Below, one piece after another: positions 55,613 to 64,000 of a DNA stretch of 64,000 nucleotides (position 1 is its first letter; each line of letters opens with the position of its first letter). The position numbers and the translations under genes were made by a program. Source of the stretch: CBDCAS01 sp965214015 (GTDB lineage: Bacteria > Pseudomonadota > Gammaproteobacteria > Coxiellales > Coxiellaceae); NCBI GenBank assembly GCA_965214015.1, contig CBDCAS010000021.1, positions 298,723 to 362,722 on the forward strand, read 5' to 3'. Below the pieces are notes generated by a model. It made no database searches. It had not been told where the DNA came from and saw only the letters and a list, made by a program, of their open reading frames with translations.

Positions 55613-57084
55613 TGATCGATTGAATAGTTCGGAGCTTCTTTAGTAATAATGACATCATGGACATGGGACTCACGAATACCTGCATTGGAAATACGAACAA
55701 ATTGTGTTTTTGTGCGCATCTCTCTAATGTTAGTCACACCTGTATAACCCATGCTAGATCGCAATCCTCCCATAAGCTGATGGACTACCATACGCAAAGG
55801 CCCTTTAAATGGTACACGACCTTCAATTCCTTCAGGCACGTACTTACCTACTTCAGCATCATACTCTTGAAAATAACGATCACTCGAACCAAAACGCTTC
55901 GTCATAGCAGCCACTGATCCCATGCCACGATAGGATTTATAAGAGCGACCTTGGTACAAAATAACTTCACCAGGCGCTTCTTCAGTCCCTGCAAACAAAC
56001 CACCCACCATAACAGCATGCGCACCTGCTGCAATGGCTTTACAAAGATCTCCTGAAAAACGAATACCTCCATCGGCAATGACGGAGACTTCTGTTTTTTT
56101 CAGTGCCTCTACCACATTAGCAACTGCACTGACCTGAGGCACACCCACACCAGCGACCATACGTGTTGTGCAAATAGAACCTGGCCCCATGCCAACCTTA
56201 ATCGCATCAGCACCGGCTTTAGCTAATGCTATAGCGGCCTCTGCTGTAGCAATATTACCTGCCATAATTTGTAAATCAGGATAATGCCTCTTGATCCAAG
56301 TCACTTGATCTAAAACGTTTTGTGAAAAACCATGTGCCGTATCCACCACAATAAGATCAACACCCGCGGCTACTAATGCTCCAACTCGCTCTGCTGTCTC
56401 TGCACCAGTCCCTACTGCTGCTCCAACGAGCAACTGCCCGCTCTTACTTTTAGCCGCATTTGGATTCTCTTGTGAGCGCAAGATATCTTTAACTGTATAC
56501 ATACCACACAATTCAAAATCTGCATTAACAATTAATAATTTCTCAACGCGATGACGACGAAATAAATCCATCACCTCTTCACGACCTGCTCTCTCATGCA
56601 CTGTAATGAGACGCTTTTTTGGCGTCATTAAAGATTGCACGAGCTCATTATTATCTGTTTCAAATCGAATATCACGATTGGTAATAATTCCCACAAGTTG
56701 ACGACCTTCAACTACAGGCATACCCGAAATACGATGGGTGTTAATAATATCAATAAGCGCACCAATAGTGGTTGTAGGCGTCACAGTTACAGGATCAACT
56801 ACCACACCACTCTCAAACTTTTTAACTTTATGCACTTGAGCGGCTTGATCAGTAATACTCATACTTTTATGAATAATACCCATCCCACCATGCTCTGCTA
56901 ACGCCACTGCCATAGAGGCTTCTGTCACAGTATCCATAGCAGCCGATAACAAAGGAATATTCAATGTAATACAAGAAGTTAATTGGGTTGTTAAAGAGAC
57001 ATCTTTAGGAAGGACTGTTGAATGACCAGGCAGGAGCAATACATCATCAAATGTTAACGCTTCTTCAGTTATTCGTAAACTCAT
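55609..57084 (-). CDS. guaB: IMP dehydrogenase
   Basis: The rate-limiting enzyme from IMP to XMP, 491 residues. A TIM-barrel catalytic domain is interrupted by a CBS pair (about 95-205: GVVVDPVTVTP, then ITNRDIRFE). The active-site loop GMGPGSICTTRMV contains the catalytic cysteine, and the flap RYFQEYDAEVGKYVPEG follows. The start follows a GGGGGG stretch that acts as ribosome binding site. Together with guaA and tadA it forms a guaB-guaA-tadA operon. Confidence 0.98.
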   Translation of the reverse strand: MSLRITEEALTFDDVLLLPGHSTVLPKDVSLTTQLTSCITLNIPLLSAAMDTVTEASMAVALAEHGGMGIIHKSMSITDQAAQVHKVKKFESGVVVDPVTVTPTTTIGALIDIINTHRISGMPVVEGRQLVGIITNRDIRFETDNNELVQSLMTPKKRLITVHERAGREEVMDLFRRHRVEKLLIVNADFELCGMYTVKDILRSQENPNAAKSKSGQLLVGAAVGTGAETAERVGALVAAGVDLIVVDTAHGFSQNVLDQVTWIKRHYPDLQIMAGNIATAEAAIALAKAGADAIKVGMGPGSICTTRMVAGVGVPQVSAVANVVEALKKTEVSVIADGGIRFSGDLCKAIAAGAHAVMVGGLFAGTEEAPGEVILYQGRSYKSYRGMGSVAAMTKRFGSSDRYFQEYDAEVGKYVPEGIEGRVPFKGPLRMVVHQLMGGLRSSMGYTGVTNIREMRTKTQFVRISNAGIRESHVHDVIITKEAPNYSIDQ

Positions 57085-57249
57085 GCAAGCCCCCCTGAAT
57101 GAAACAGAGTAGTCTAACCAACAGTATAAATTACGTCAAGACTAGTAGTTAAATTTGGAAACTATACACAACTTTACCTAAATTAGATAACCATTTATTT
57201 TTTAGCTTACCTTTTATCAATTTATATTATGTTCTTAATGAGTCTGATG

Positions 57250-58287
57250 TTAAATTGATCGTATTAGAGAATCTAACTCATTCCTGTAACGATCCAAAGA
57301 TTCAGGTTGTATGGCAATTTTCCCATGTTCTAAAGTATGTTGACCAGATTCAACAGAATGCAAAGGAAGAGCATTTTGTGATGATACTATAGCTACTGTA
57401 TGTGCATCTGGTATGTTGTAGAAAGTTCGTTCAACTGGATAAGTAAATTTGTTAGGCTGTCTTTCATAAAGACTTTTAGCACGTTCCTTAATAGCATCAT
57501 ACATTGCAGTAAAAGCCTTAGCTGGTTTTTCTCTGCTCATCGTGTATCTATTAAATAGCACTAGATGAATCAGTGGAATCTCCATGTTATATTCAGAAAC
57601 TCTTGCATTAAAATTACTAGTTTCATATTGTTTTGGAACATCAAACCCATAGAGCAACTGAGCTATATTGTCAAAAGCACGAGCAGACGAACCATCTGCT
57701 GTGCATGGGATAATTAATCTGTTAGATGCCAATAGAGCCTGCGCAGTATAAGAGGCAAAACTGGGGTTACAATCTGTAAAAAAAACAACATTATTGTCAT
57801 ATTTAGATGCAATTCCCTGTTGCAAATCTATTAACCATGAATGAACATTTTTCCACCTATCTTTTGGTAAGGTAACAGAGGCAAGTTGGTTGATAGATTG
57901 AACTTGCAACTCTAAAGAAGGGTCACCAGCCACTAGTAATAGATTATCGGGCAACTTTTCTCCATAATCCTGTGCCTCTATCAAATAACCTCCTTCAATT
58001 CCTAATTTCTCGTCAGGTCGCGATAATCTTTTATCAAAATAGCCACCAATGCTTTTTCGATCTTCCTTTGATAATAAAGCTGTTAAATTCCTTGATCCTT
58101 TTCCATTTCCTCCTAAAACAATCTCACTCACATTTGCTTGCGGACACATATCAATAATAACAACCTTTGTTTCAGGATGTAAACGTGCATATTCTGACGC
58201 TACCATAAAACACAAAAATGTTTTTCCTACGCCACCCTTATTATTCCAAAAGGCATATTTTTTCATAGTTAAATCATTTGTACTCAT
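57250..58287 (-). CDS. Orphan ParA-like ATPase
   Basis: A 345-residue P-loop protein with the deviant Walker A of the ParA/MinD class (NNKGGVGKTF near 16-25, with the signature lysine), the switch I region DMCPQANVSE, and a Walker B-like FFTDCNPSFASY. No parB or centromere-like repeats lie beside it, and the flanks are non-coding on both sides. That suggests a solitary ATPase from a mobile element or a positioning protein rather than the chromosomal ParA, which usually pairs with ParB near the origin. AGGA lies upstream of the start. Confidence 0.82.
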   Translation of the reverse strand: MSTNDLTMKKYAFWNNKGGVGKTFLCFMVASEYARLHPETKVVIIDMCPQANVSEIVLGGNGKGSRNLTALLSKEDRKSIGGYFDKRLSRPDEKLGIEGGYLIEAQDYGEKLPDNLLLVAGDPSLELQVQSINQLASVTLPKDRWKNVHSWLIDLQQGIASKYDNNVVFFTDCNPSFASYTAQALLASNRLIIPCTADGSSARAFDNIAQLLYGFDVPKQYETSNFNARVSEYNMEIPLIHLVLFNRYTMSREKPAKAFTAMYDAIKERAKSLYERQPNKFTYPVERTFYNIPDAHTVAIVSSQNALPLHSVESGQHTLEHGKIAIQPESLDRYRNELDSLIRSI

Positions 58288-58745
58288 TAATTAGATCCTC
58301 ACATTTTAGCTGTTTATATCTATTTTTTGAAATTATTAATTATGTAATCCATCCCATCAAATGTCCTGCAATTATGGCGACCTGAAAATTGATTAAAATA
58401 TCATCCCAAATGCTTATGGCATAGTACTCCTTTTTAACAAAGCCTAAAAGCTTTCTTCTATTCGTATGCTATGCTGCCTTATGCCAATCATTGGCTGTTT
58501 ACTAATAGCTCCATGTTATTGTTTTAACTTATTTTTTCTCATTCTTAATATAGGTTTTGCCTACTTCAAAAATGTCTGACAATCCTGCAATACAATGATT
58601 ATAAATTCCTCATATTGCCATAGCCTCAACGCCATGCTAACTTTTATATTGTGCCAAGGTCACTGGCTATTTTATAATACTGACAATGTCTTTTAAGCTG
58701 GTAGCAAGTAATATGTAACTCCTAAATATAACTCCCTTCACAGAA
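58288..58745. other. Intergenic region, no gene recognised
   Basis: About 460 AT-rich bases between the ParA-like gene and the MFS gene. One short minus-strand open stretch of about 42 codons (RRKLLGFVKKEYY, then AGHLMGWIT and stop) lacks a start and looks like gene debris. I see no RNA gene or repeat. Confidence 0.4.
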
Positions 58746-60029
58746 TTAGATATTGGCAGATCTTGGTGCTTCTTTTATAAAAAAAATTAATAGAATCGCA
58801 AGCAATAGATAGGCAGGTAACAATAGGAATGCTTGGCGATAATCTTGTGCTGAGAAATAGTGTATATTATTTAAAATCCGACCGCTCCACTCTAAATCAA
58901 GAAGTTTTCCTATTAGGGGTTCTGTATAAGCACCAAAGATAGCATCACCCGTATTGATTAAAGCAACCACTGTAGCCGCTAGTGCCACTTTATTAATTTC
59001 TTTACCAATTGCAAACCCTAACATAAAGACACTCGCTCCAAAACCAAAGAAGAACAATAAAATAACCAGAGTCCAAATAGGAAGTATGGTAATATAAATA
59101 ATTGCAAGCATCGAAATAAAAGAAAGTATTGTACCAAAGAACATCACCTTTCTACGACTTCGTATAAAATCAGATACTAAACCTAAAACCGGCCCACCAA
59201 TGGCTAATCCTGCAAAAATTAATGAAATGAGAGTAGCTGCATCGGTACGAGAAAGATGATGCGCTTCCTCTAAGAAAGGATTTCCCCAAAGACCCCCGAA
59301 AACAGCCACAGGAGAAAAAGCAAGGCCGCTATAAAAAGTTAATAGCCAATTTTGCTTTTTACTGAGTACTTGCCAAACATCTCGCATAGCAATACTTGTT
59401 TTTGGGCTATGATATTCAAACGCTTTACTCGTATGTTGATCACGAATTACAAGTACAAAAAGTATTGCGATAATAAATCCAAAAACAGCACAAAGAAATA
59501 AACTCTGGCGCCAACCACTAATATCTACTACAAGTGATAATGGGGCCTCACCAAAAATCGCACCTAACATCGCCGCAGTTGTCAATAAACCACTGATAAA
59601 GGCAAATTGATTTGGCTTAAACCATAGTGTTGCTACTTTCATATAGCTAACTGTTGCAAAAGCAGCGCCTATTCCCATCATCATTCGAGAAATCTCTGCC
59701 ATCAATAAACAATGCGCTATCGAAAAAAGATAAGCACCCAAAGCGGCAATAATAATAGCAATAGTGCTAAGATATCGTGCACTATACTTATCGAGCAATA
59801 TTCCAACAAATAACTGAGTGACCAGGTAAGAATAAAAAAAAGTAGCCGCTAAATTACCTAAACCAACACCATGTACATGAAAAGCGCGCATCAAATCATT
59901 GCTCATAATGCTAGGAGAAATTTGTAAAATATATTTGTAAAACAAAAATAAGGCACTAACAGTAATAGCGACCCAAGGATAAATTGCTTTCCAACGTTTC
60001 TTCGAAATTTTTTTAGCAATGTGGCCCAT
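58746..60029 (-). CDS. MFS transporter
   Basis: A 427-residue protein with about 12 hydrophobic segments of the major facilitator fold. The early SPSIMSNDLMRAF segment, GILLDKYSARYL after helix 2 and GLVSDFIRSRRK between helices 8 and 9 are typical of the anion:cation symporter or phthalate-permease-like group that is common in Legionella-type bacteria. The substrate is unknown. Confidence 0.85.
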   Translation of the reverse strand: MGHIAKKISKKRWKAIYPWVAITVSALFLFYKYILQISPSIMSNDLMRAFHVHGVGLGNLAATFFYSYLVTQLFVGILLDKYSARYLSTIAIIIAALGAYLFSIAHCLLMAEISRMMMGIGAAFATVSYMKVATLWFKPNQFAFISGLLTTAAMLGAIFGEAPLSLVVDISGWRQSLFLCAVFGFIIAILFVLVIRDQHTSKAFEYHSPKTSIAMRDVWQVLSKKQNWLLTFYSGLAFSPVAVFGGLWGNPFLEEAHHLSRTDAATLISLIFAGLAIGGPVLGLVSDFIRSRRKVMFFGTILSFISMLAIIYITILPIWTLVILLFFFGFGASVFMLGFAIGKEINKVALAATVVALINTGDAIFGAYTEPLIGKLLDLEWSGRILNNIHYFSAQDYRQAFLLLPAYLLLAILLIFFIKEAPRSANI

Positions 60030-60154
60030 AGTAAAAAGCGGAAAAGAACAGTCTTTTTTACTTAAATCCTATATTACTCTCATGGCTCACTTCCTGTAAG
60101 CTCATAAACTCGCTAGAATAACAGTAATAATTGCTTATTGAAAAAGGAGGTGAT

Positions 60155-60847
60155 ATGCACAAACTTACCATTTTCACAACAATACTACTTTTACTCGTTA
60201 CTAGCAGTATACGCTCTGCTGTTACTATACCTTCTAATGCTGAACATGTATATCAAATTGAAATTATTATTTTCTCACACATTAACAAACGGGCCTTGCA
60301 ATCAGAACAGTGGCCTTGGATGCCTAAAAACTATAGTGTTCATTCAAACAGTTTAACTCTAAAATCAAATAGTAATTTATTTTCAACTCTACCAGAGAAG
60401 GATTTTATTTTACAATCAGAACAACAAAGGCTAGAAAAAAATAATAAAGTTTTATTGCATCTGGCCTGGCGCCAAAAGATAGCAAAGCCACGACAAGCAC
60501 GACCCATTCATATTTACGGCGGTAATATTTATGAGGCTTCAGGGTCTATTATTGGTAAAGTAGAATATGAACAACCCCCTTATAATACCGAAACTCTATG
60601 GCAGATTAACGGAACAATTACACCAAGTCTCATTCGTTACATTAATTTAAAATTTAATCTGCTACTTACAGAACCTGTTGCTATACTTCCCGATTTTAAT
60701 CATTATAGTAATAATAGAGAAGGCCAATTTGCCTATTTTCACCTGCAACAAAATCGTCGCATGCGTAGTGATCAACTCAATTATATAGGCCATCCACTTT
60801 ATGGAATTTTAGTCAAAGTGATCCCCATTGATAAGGCCATTAGATAG
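60155..60847 (+). CDS. CsiV-like exported protein
   Basis: About 230 residues with a signal peptide (KLTIFTTILLLLVTSSIRSA). The pattern YQIEIIIFSH near the start, a central HLAWRQKI segment and the C-terminal QQNRRMRSDQLNYIGHPLYGILVKV are characteristic of CsiV/DUF4923-like periplasmic proteins (peptidoglycan-binding CsiV in Vibrio). AAGGAGGT precedes the ATG at 60155, which decides the start; an upstream frame opening at 60131 is ignored. The role here is probably cell-wall associated, as suggested by the family only. Confidence 0.75.
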   Translation: MHKLTIFTTILLLLVTSSIRSAVTIPSNAEHVYQIEIIIFSHINKRALQSEQWPWMPKNYSVHSNSLTLKSNSNLFSTLPEKDFILQSEQQRLEKNNKVLLHLAWRQKIAKPRQARPIHIYGGNIYEASGSIIGKVEYEQPPYNTETLWQINGTITPSLIRYINLKFNLLLTEPVAILPDFNHYSNNREGQFAYFHLQQNRRMRSDQLNYIGHPLYGILVKVIPIDKAIR

Positions 60848-60848
60848 G

Positions 60849-61439
60849 TTACTTATGCTCTGGTGCTACCATATAAATTCCAGGAGCATTACGTAAATAG
60901 CCTTTATAATCCATGCCATAACCAAATACATAATAATTTTCAACTTGAAGCCCATAAAAATCAGCATTGGATAAGCCATGGGATAGGCGTGCTTCTGGTT
61001 TATCTACTAAGACTGCAGTATATATTTCTTTTGCCTCTTGCACGTGACAATAGTGCACAATCTCATTGAGTGTAATTCCTCCATCCAAAATATCATCAAC
61101 AATAATAACAGTTCGATTTTTTAAATTAGAACGAGGCTTCACTAACCATTGCACTTGTTGACCTTGCATTGTATTGAGATAACGTGTGACATGCACATAG
61201 TCAAGCTCTAAAGGAAAATTCAATCGGGGTAATAGATTCCCTAAAGGAATAATACCTCCGATAACTACACATAAAAAAATAGGATTAGTTTCTGACAGGC
61301 GATCACTAATATCAATGGCCATACGATGAAATGCGGCCTCTACTTCATTCTTAGAATAAAGACAAGTGGCTTTAGCCAATACTTCATGAATATGATTTGG
61401 AAGAATTTCAGGAATTTTGACTACAGAATGATAAGACAT
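60849..61439 (-). CDS. hpt: Hypoxanthine-guanine phosphoribosyltransferase
   Basis: A 196-residue purine salvage enzyme. The PRPP loop is RTVIIVDDILDGGITL near 108-123. VVIGGIIPLGNLLPRL near 59 and WLVKPRS provide the other loops. It converts hypoxanthine or guanine with PRPP to IMP or GMP, complementing de novo purL and guaAB in this window. It lies five bases after the MscS gene on the same strand. Confidence 0.92.
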   Translation of the reverse strand: MSYHSVVKIPEILPNHIHEVLAKATCLYSKNEVEAAFHRMAIDISDRLSETNPIFLCVVIGGIIPLGNLLPRLNFPLELDYVHVTRYLNTMQGQQVQWLVKPRSNLKNRTVIIVDDILDGGITLNEIVHYCHVQEAKEIYTAVLVDKPEARLSHGLSNADFYGLQVENYYVFGYGMDYKGYLRNAPGIYMVAPEHK

Positions 61440-61443
61440 ACAC

Positions 61444-62553
61444 TCACTCCTCCTTCATAGTGCTACTTATGGCTGGAATTGGAATATCTAATGTAGTGGT
61501 CGGGAACGCACATTCTGCACCATGCTTTGTAATAATTTCAATGGCCTTTAAAAAAATATCTTGCTGAACTGCTTGAAACTCTACCCAACGTGTTGTCTTT
61601 GTAAATGTATAGATGAAAAAGTTTAGAGAGGAAGCACCAAACTCAAATAAGTGAACCATTAGGGTTTGATTGGTATCAATGTCTGGATGGTGGCGCAGCA
61701 TTGATTCAATATCGGCAAGGATATCTGCTAATTTAGTAGCATCCTGATAACGTAAACCAATAGTGGTCTTAATACGACGATTTAACATTCGTGATGGATT
61801 TTCAATTGAAATAATAGAAAAAATACCATTTGGAACATATAAAGGTCGCTTATCAAACGTTCTAATTCGTGTTAAGCGCCAACCAATATATTCGACAGTA
61901 CCTTCAATATTTCGATCAGGTGAACGTATCCAATCCCCTACAGAAAAGGGGCGATCCCAAAAAATCATCATACCGCCTAAGAAATTAGACAAAGTATCTT
62001 TAGCTGCAAATCCAAGGGCAATACCACCCACACCGCCCACAGTCAGTAATGCAGCAATTGAGATGCCAAAAGTTTCCATAGAGATTAAAATGCAAATGAT
62101 AATGACAGAGACTCGTGATAACTGTGCAATAGCTCTTAACGTCGTTTTATCACGTATATTTTTGCGCCTATCCAATGGTTGAGCAATAATTTCATTTTCC
62201 GAATTTTTAATAAAACGAAGTGCGAACCAAAGTAGGGTTAAAACAACCAATAACTCACGAATCGGTCTAATGTAATGACTTATTTGACTATTTAGGTCTA
62301 ATTTTACAATTAATGCCGGAATAATAATGCTAAAAACCATCAACCAAATCAATACTTGCAGTGGCTTATGAAGTGCATTAATAAAGGACTCATCCCAAAA
62401 TCTTCTGGTTTTAGCCAGTTTTGGCTGAAATCGATTATAAAAATAGGACTCTAAGTAGCTTAATATTAGACCGAAAAGTAATGAAATACTAATTTTTACT
62501 AACCAAGCATTTTCAACAATTTTTACTATAATATGGGTCAAAATGGGACTCAT
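61444..62553 (-). CDS. MscS-family mechanosensitive channel
   Basis: A 369-residue inner-membrane protein with about four membrane segments before the MscS core. The pore helix and beta domain are clear: GVGGIALGFAAKDTLSNFLGG, then FSVGDWI, then GTVEYIGWRLTRIRT and YVPNGIFS. It probably releases solutes under hypo-osmotic shock. The gene is seven bases after nagZ and five before hpt, so nagZ-mscS-hpt form one transcription unit. Confidence 0.92.
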   Translation of the reverse strand: MSPILTHIIVKIVENAWLVKISISLLFGLILSYLESYFYNRFQPKLAKTRRFWDESFINALHKPLQVLIWLMVFSIIIPALIVKLDLNSQISHYIRPIRELLVVLTLLWFALRFIKNSENEIIAQPLDRRKNIRDKTTLRAIAQLSRVSVIIICILISMETFGISIAALLTVGGVGGIALGFAAKDTLSNFLGGMMIFWDRPFSVGDWIRSPDRNIEGTVEYIGWRLTRIRTFDKRPLYVPNGIFSIISIENPSRMLNRRIKTTIGLRYQDATKLADILADIESMLRHHPDIDTNQTLMVHLFEFGASSLNFFIYTFTKTTRWVEFQAVQQDIFLKAIEIITKHGAECAFPTTTLDIPIPAISSTMKEE

Positions 62554-62559
62554 TGAAGG

Positions 62560-63504
62560 TTAATTTAATATTTTGCTGTAATTTACAATTCTTTGAAACG
62601 AGGCAAGATTAATATAATTATCAATATTATCAATCACTTGAAATAAACCTTCTCGATTATTACATAGAGTGAGTATATCGCAACCTGCCTCTAAGGCAAA
62701 CTCTGCTCTTTCCAAATAAGTACCTACAGCCGCAGCACCTGCCATACTAAGATCATCAGTTATTACAAGCCCTTGGTAGTTTAACTTCTGACGCAGGACT
62801 TTAGAGATCCAGTAACTAGAAAAACCAGCAGGATGTGAATCGATCTTAGAATAGATAATATGAGCAGGCATAATAGCATCAAGATCTGTCAACAATGTTC
62901 GATATGGTTTTAGATCTTGATTCCAAATCACAGACCAAATTCTCTTATCAATAGGAAGATCACAATGAGAATCTAAAACAACCCCACCATGTCCTGGAAA
63001 ATGTTTACCTATTGTAGGCATCTTATAGTGACGCATAGTATCCACTACACATTGTGCTAAATGTGACACAATATCTGGAGTTTGATGAAAGCTGCGCTCG
63101 CCAATGATCTCACTCATTTTATAATCAATATCAAGTACCGGTGCTAAGCTAAGCTGCACACCACACTCTTGTAATTCAGTCACCATAACGGCTGTTTGCT
63201 GCCTAAGACCTTTTACTGCTTCTACCGGATTACGGTCATATAAAGCACCCCAATAGGACATAGACTTTAAATGGGTAAATCCTTGACAAAAACGTTGGAC
63301 TCGTCCTCCCTCTTGATCAACAGCAATAAGTAACTTTGGGTTCAATTGATGAATACTATGGGTAAGCATCAATAATTGCTTAGGTGATTCATAATTTCGT
63401 GCAAACAGTAAAATAGCAAATAAGGCAGGATGCTGAATAAGTTCTTGATCTTCAGGGTCTAAACTCGTGCCTTTAATATCGGTTAAAATATATTGCTTTT
63501 TCAT
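62560..63504 (-). CDS. nagZ: Beta-N-acetylhexosaminidase NagZ
   Basis: A family-3 glycoside hydrolase of 314 residues that cleaves GlcNAc from anhydro-muropeptides in cytosolic cell-wall recycling. AVDQEGGRVQRF near 63, the catalytic His loop KHFPGHGGVVLDSH near 170, and the nucleophile aspartate in VITDDLSMAGA near 245 are all intact. It works with Mpl, whose gene is at 11.3-12.6 kb. Confidence 0.96.
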   Translation of the reverse strand: MKKQYILTDIKGTSLDPEDQELIQHPALFAILLFARNYESPKQLLMLTHSIHQLNPKLLIAVDQEGGRVQRFCQGFTHLKSMSYWGALYDRNPVEAVKGLRQQTAVMVTELQECGVQLSLAPVLDIDYKMSEIIGERSFHQTPDIVSHLAQCVVDTMRHYKMPTIGKHFPGHGGVVLDSHCDLPIDKRIWSVIWNQDLKPYRTLLTDLDAIMPAHIIYSKIDSHPAGFSSYWISKVLRQKLNYQGLVITDDLSMAGAAAVGTYLERAEFALEAGCDILTLCNNREGLFQVIDNIDNYINLASFQRIVNYSKILN

Positions 63505-63513
63505 TTAATAAAA

Positions 63514-64000
63514 TCACAGTGACTGATTTTTTTCGACGCTTATTTCGTTTAAATACGCTATTTCTTCCTGAGTTGACTGGCGTTCTAATATCTTATTGCG
63601 CTGCGGAAAACGATTAAAACGTTTAATCAAATTATAATGATAATGAGCAAACTTTAAAAAACTATCATAAATAACACGTGTCTCAGAAAAAGCTAATTCA
63701 GAAAGTATTTGATAGGCACGAACAGACTGTTCTTGATAAATTAATTGCTCTGAGTGTAGTAGTGGAAAATAAAAAAATACACGTTCAATAAGACTTAATT
63801 CATGATCACATTCTGATGCCATACCCTGAGTACAAATCTCCAATGCCTCTAAGTCTTGTTGATAGGCCCTCGCTGTATTTCGATCAATATGACGAGAAAA
63901 TTGATCCAATAAAATAATCAACGCAAGCCGTCCACGCGCAGATTTCTGCCAATCTTGACACTCATTATTAACTGCTGCTTTTAACAAGGCACTGAACTGC
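63514..64000 (-). CDS. DUF924 family protein, N-terminus outside window
   Basis: The frame is open to the window end, so the start lies beyond base 64000. The visible 161 residues include ARGRLALIILLDQFSRHIDR, then AYQQDLEAL, then FFYFPLLHSE and RFPQRNKIL, the conserved helical segments of the DUF924 family. This family has a TPR-like fold and unknown function. It lies nine bases before nagZ on the same strand. Confidence 0.9.
   Translation of the reverse strand, partial: QFSALLKAAVNNECQDWQKSARGRLALIILLDQFSRHIDRNTARAYQQDLEALEICTQGMASECDHELSLIERVFFYFPLLHSEQLIYQEQSVRAYQILSELAFSETRVIYDSFLKFAHYHYNLIKRFNRFPQRNKILERQSTQEEIAYLNEISVEKNQSL

Noticed and set aside
58340..58480. Open stretch of about 42 codons on the minus strand in the ParA-MFS gap
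   Set aside because: It has no start codon and a stop just upstream, and I recognise no family; it is treated as debris.
1..64000. CRISPR arrays, tRNA or rRNA genes, replication origin
   Set aside because: Looked for short regular repeats, cloverleaf patterns with CCA ends and conserved rRNA segments; none was recognised by eye.

Overview
The window reads as chromosome of an AT-rich gammaproteobacterium with a host-associated, Legionellales-like (Legionella/Coxiella/Rickettsiella type) flavour. The support is gene order and content: a ybeD-lipB-lipA run, a carA-carB-greA block close to dnaK-dnaJ, a PPi-dependent phosphofructokinase, a Mip-like secreted FKBP, a PutA without the DNA-binding domain, a DedA-PAP2-LssY fusion, several effector-like proteins of unknown family, and many decayed insertion sequences. 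The assignment is inference from gene content, not a phylogeny.

Layout. 1-5.1 kb (+): end of ybeD, lipB, lipA, a DedA/PAP2 membrane phosphatase and a Bcr/CflA-type exporter. 5.1-11.2 kb (-): a compact six-gene operon that reads as a complete pathway from phosphoenolpyruvate to a 2-aminoethylphosphonate (AEP) lipid: 2OG-Fe(II) oxygenase, PEP mutase fused to a degenerate nucleotidyltransferase, phosphonopyruvate decarboxylase, an intact nucleotidyltransferase, AEP transaminase, and a CDP-alcohol phosphatidyltransferase. 11.2-14.2 kb: mpl and pfp. 14.2-20.1 kb: surface genes, namely a secreted six-repeat protein with a C-terminal L-type-lectin-like domain, an outer-membrane barrel gene broken by an IS with a clear 5-bp target duplication, and an intact barrel gene. 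20.2-32.8 kb: ABC-F ATPase, chagasin-like inhibitor, greA, carB, carA, an APC permease, a FUSC-like membrane protein, dnaJ, and dnaK with a strong sigma-32 promoter.

32.9-38.8 kb is an insertion-sequence cluster (IS630, two related DDE elements and IS982, mostly decayed). It surrounds a membrane-anchored unknown protein that may be an effector and a holin-like gene remnant. 38.9-52.7 kb alternates housekeeping genes (purL, FKBP, SDR, putA) with unknown proteins. The most striking is a 954-residue protein with an N-terminal CE-clan cysteine-peptidase signature, a HAD-type domain whose second half is tandemly duplicated by a perfect 432-bp repeat, and a C-terminal domain shared with the 478-residue protein at 39-40.4 kb.

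53-64 kb (mostly -) is housekeeping: ppa, tadA, guaA, guaB, an orphan ParA-like ATPase, an MFS transporter, a CsiV-like protein, hpt, an MscS channel, nagZ and a DUF924 gene cut by the window end. No rRNA, tRNA or CRISPR array was recognised.

The two most notable systems are the AEP phosphonolipid operon with an added oxygenase, and the putative effector set with shared C-terminal modules.
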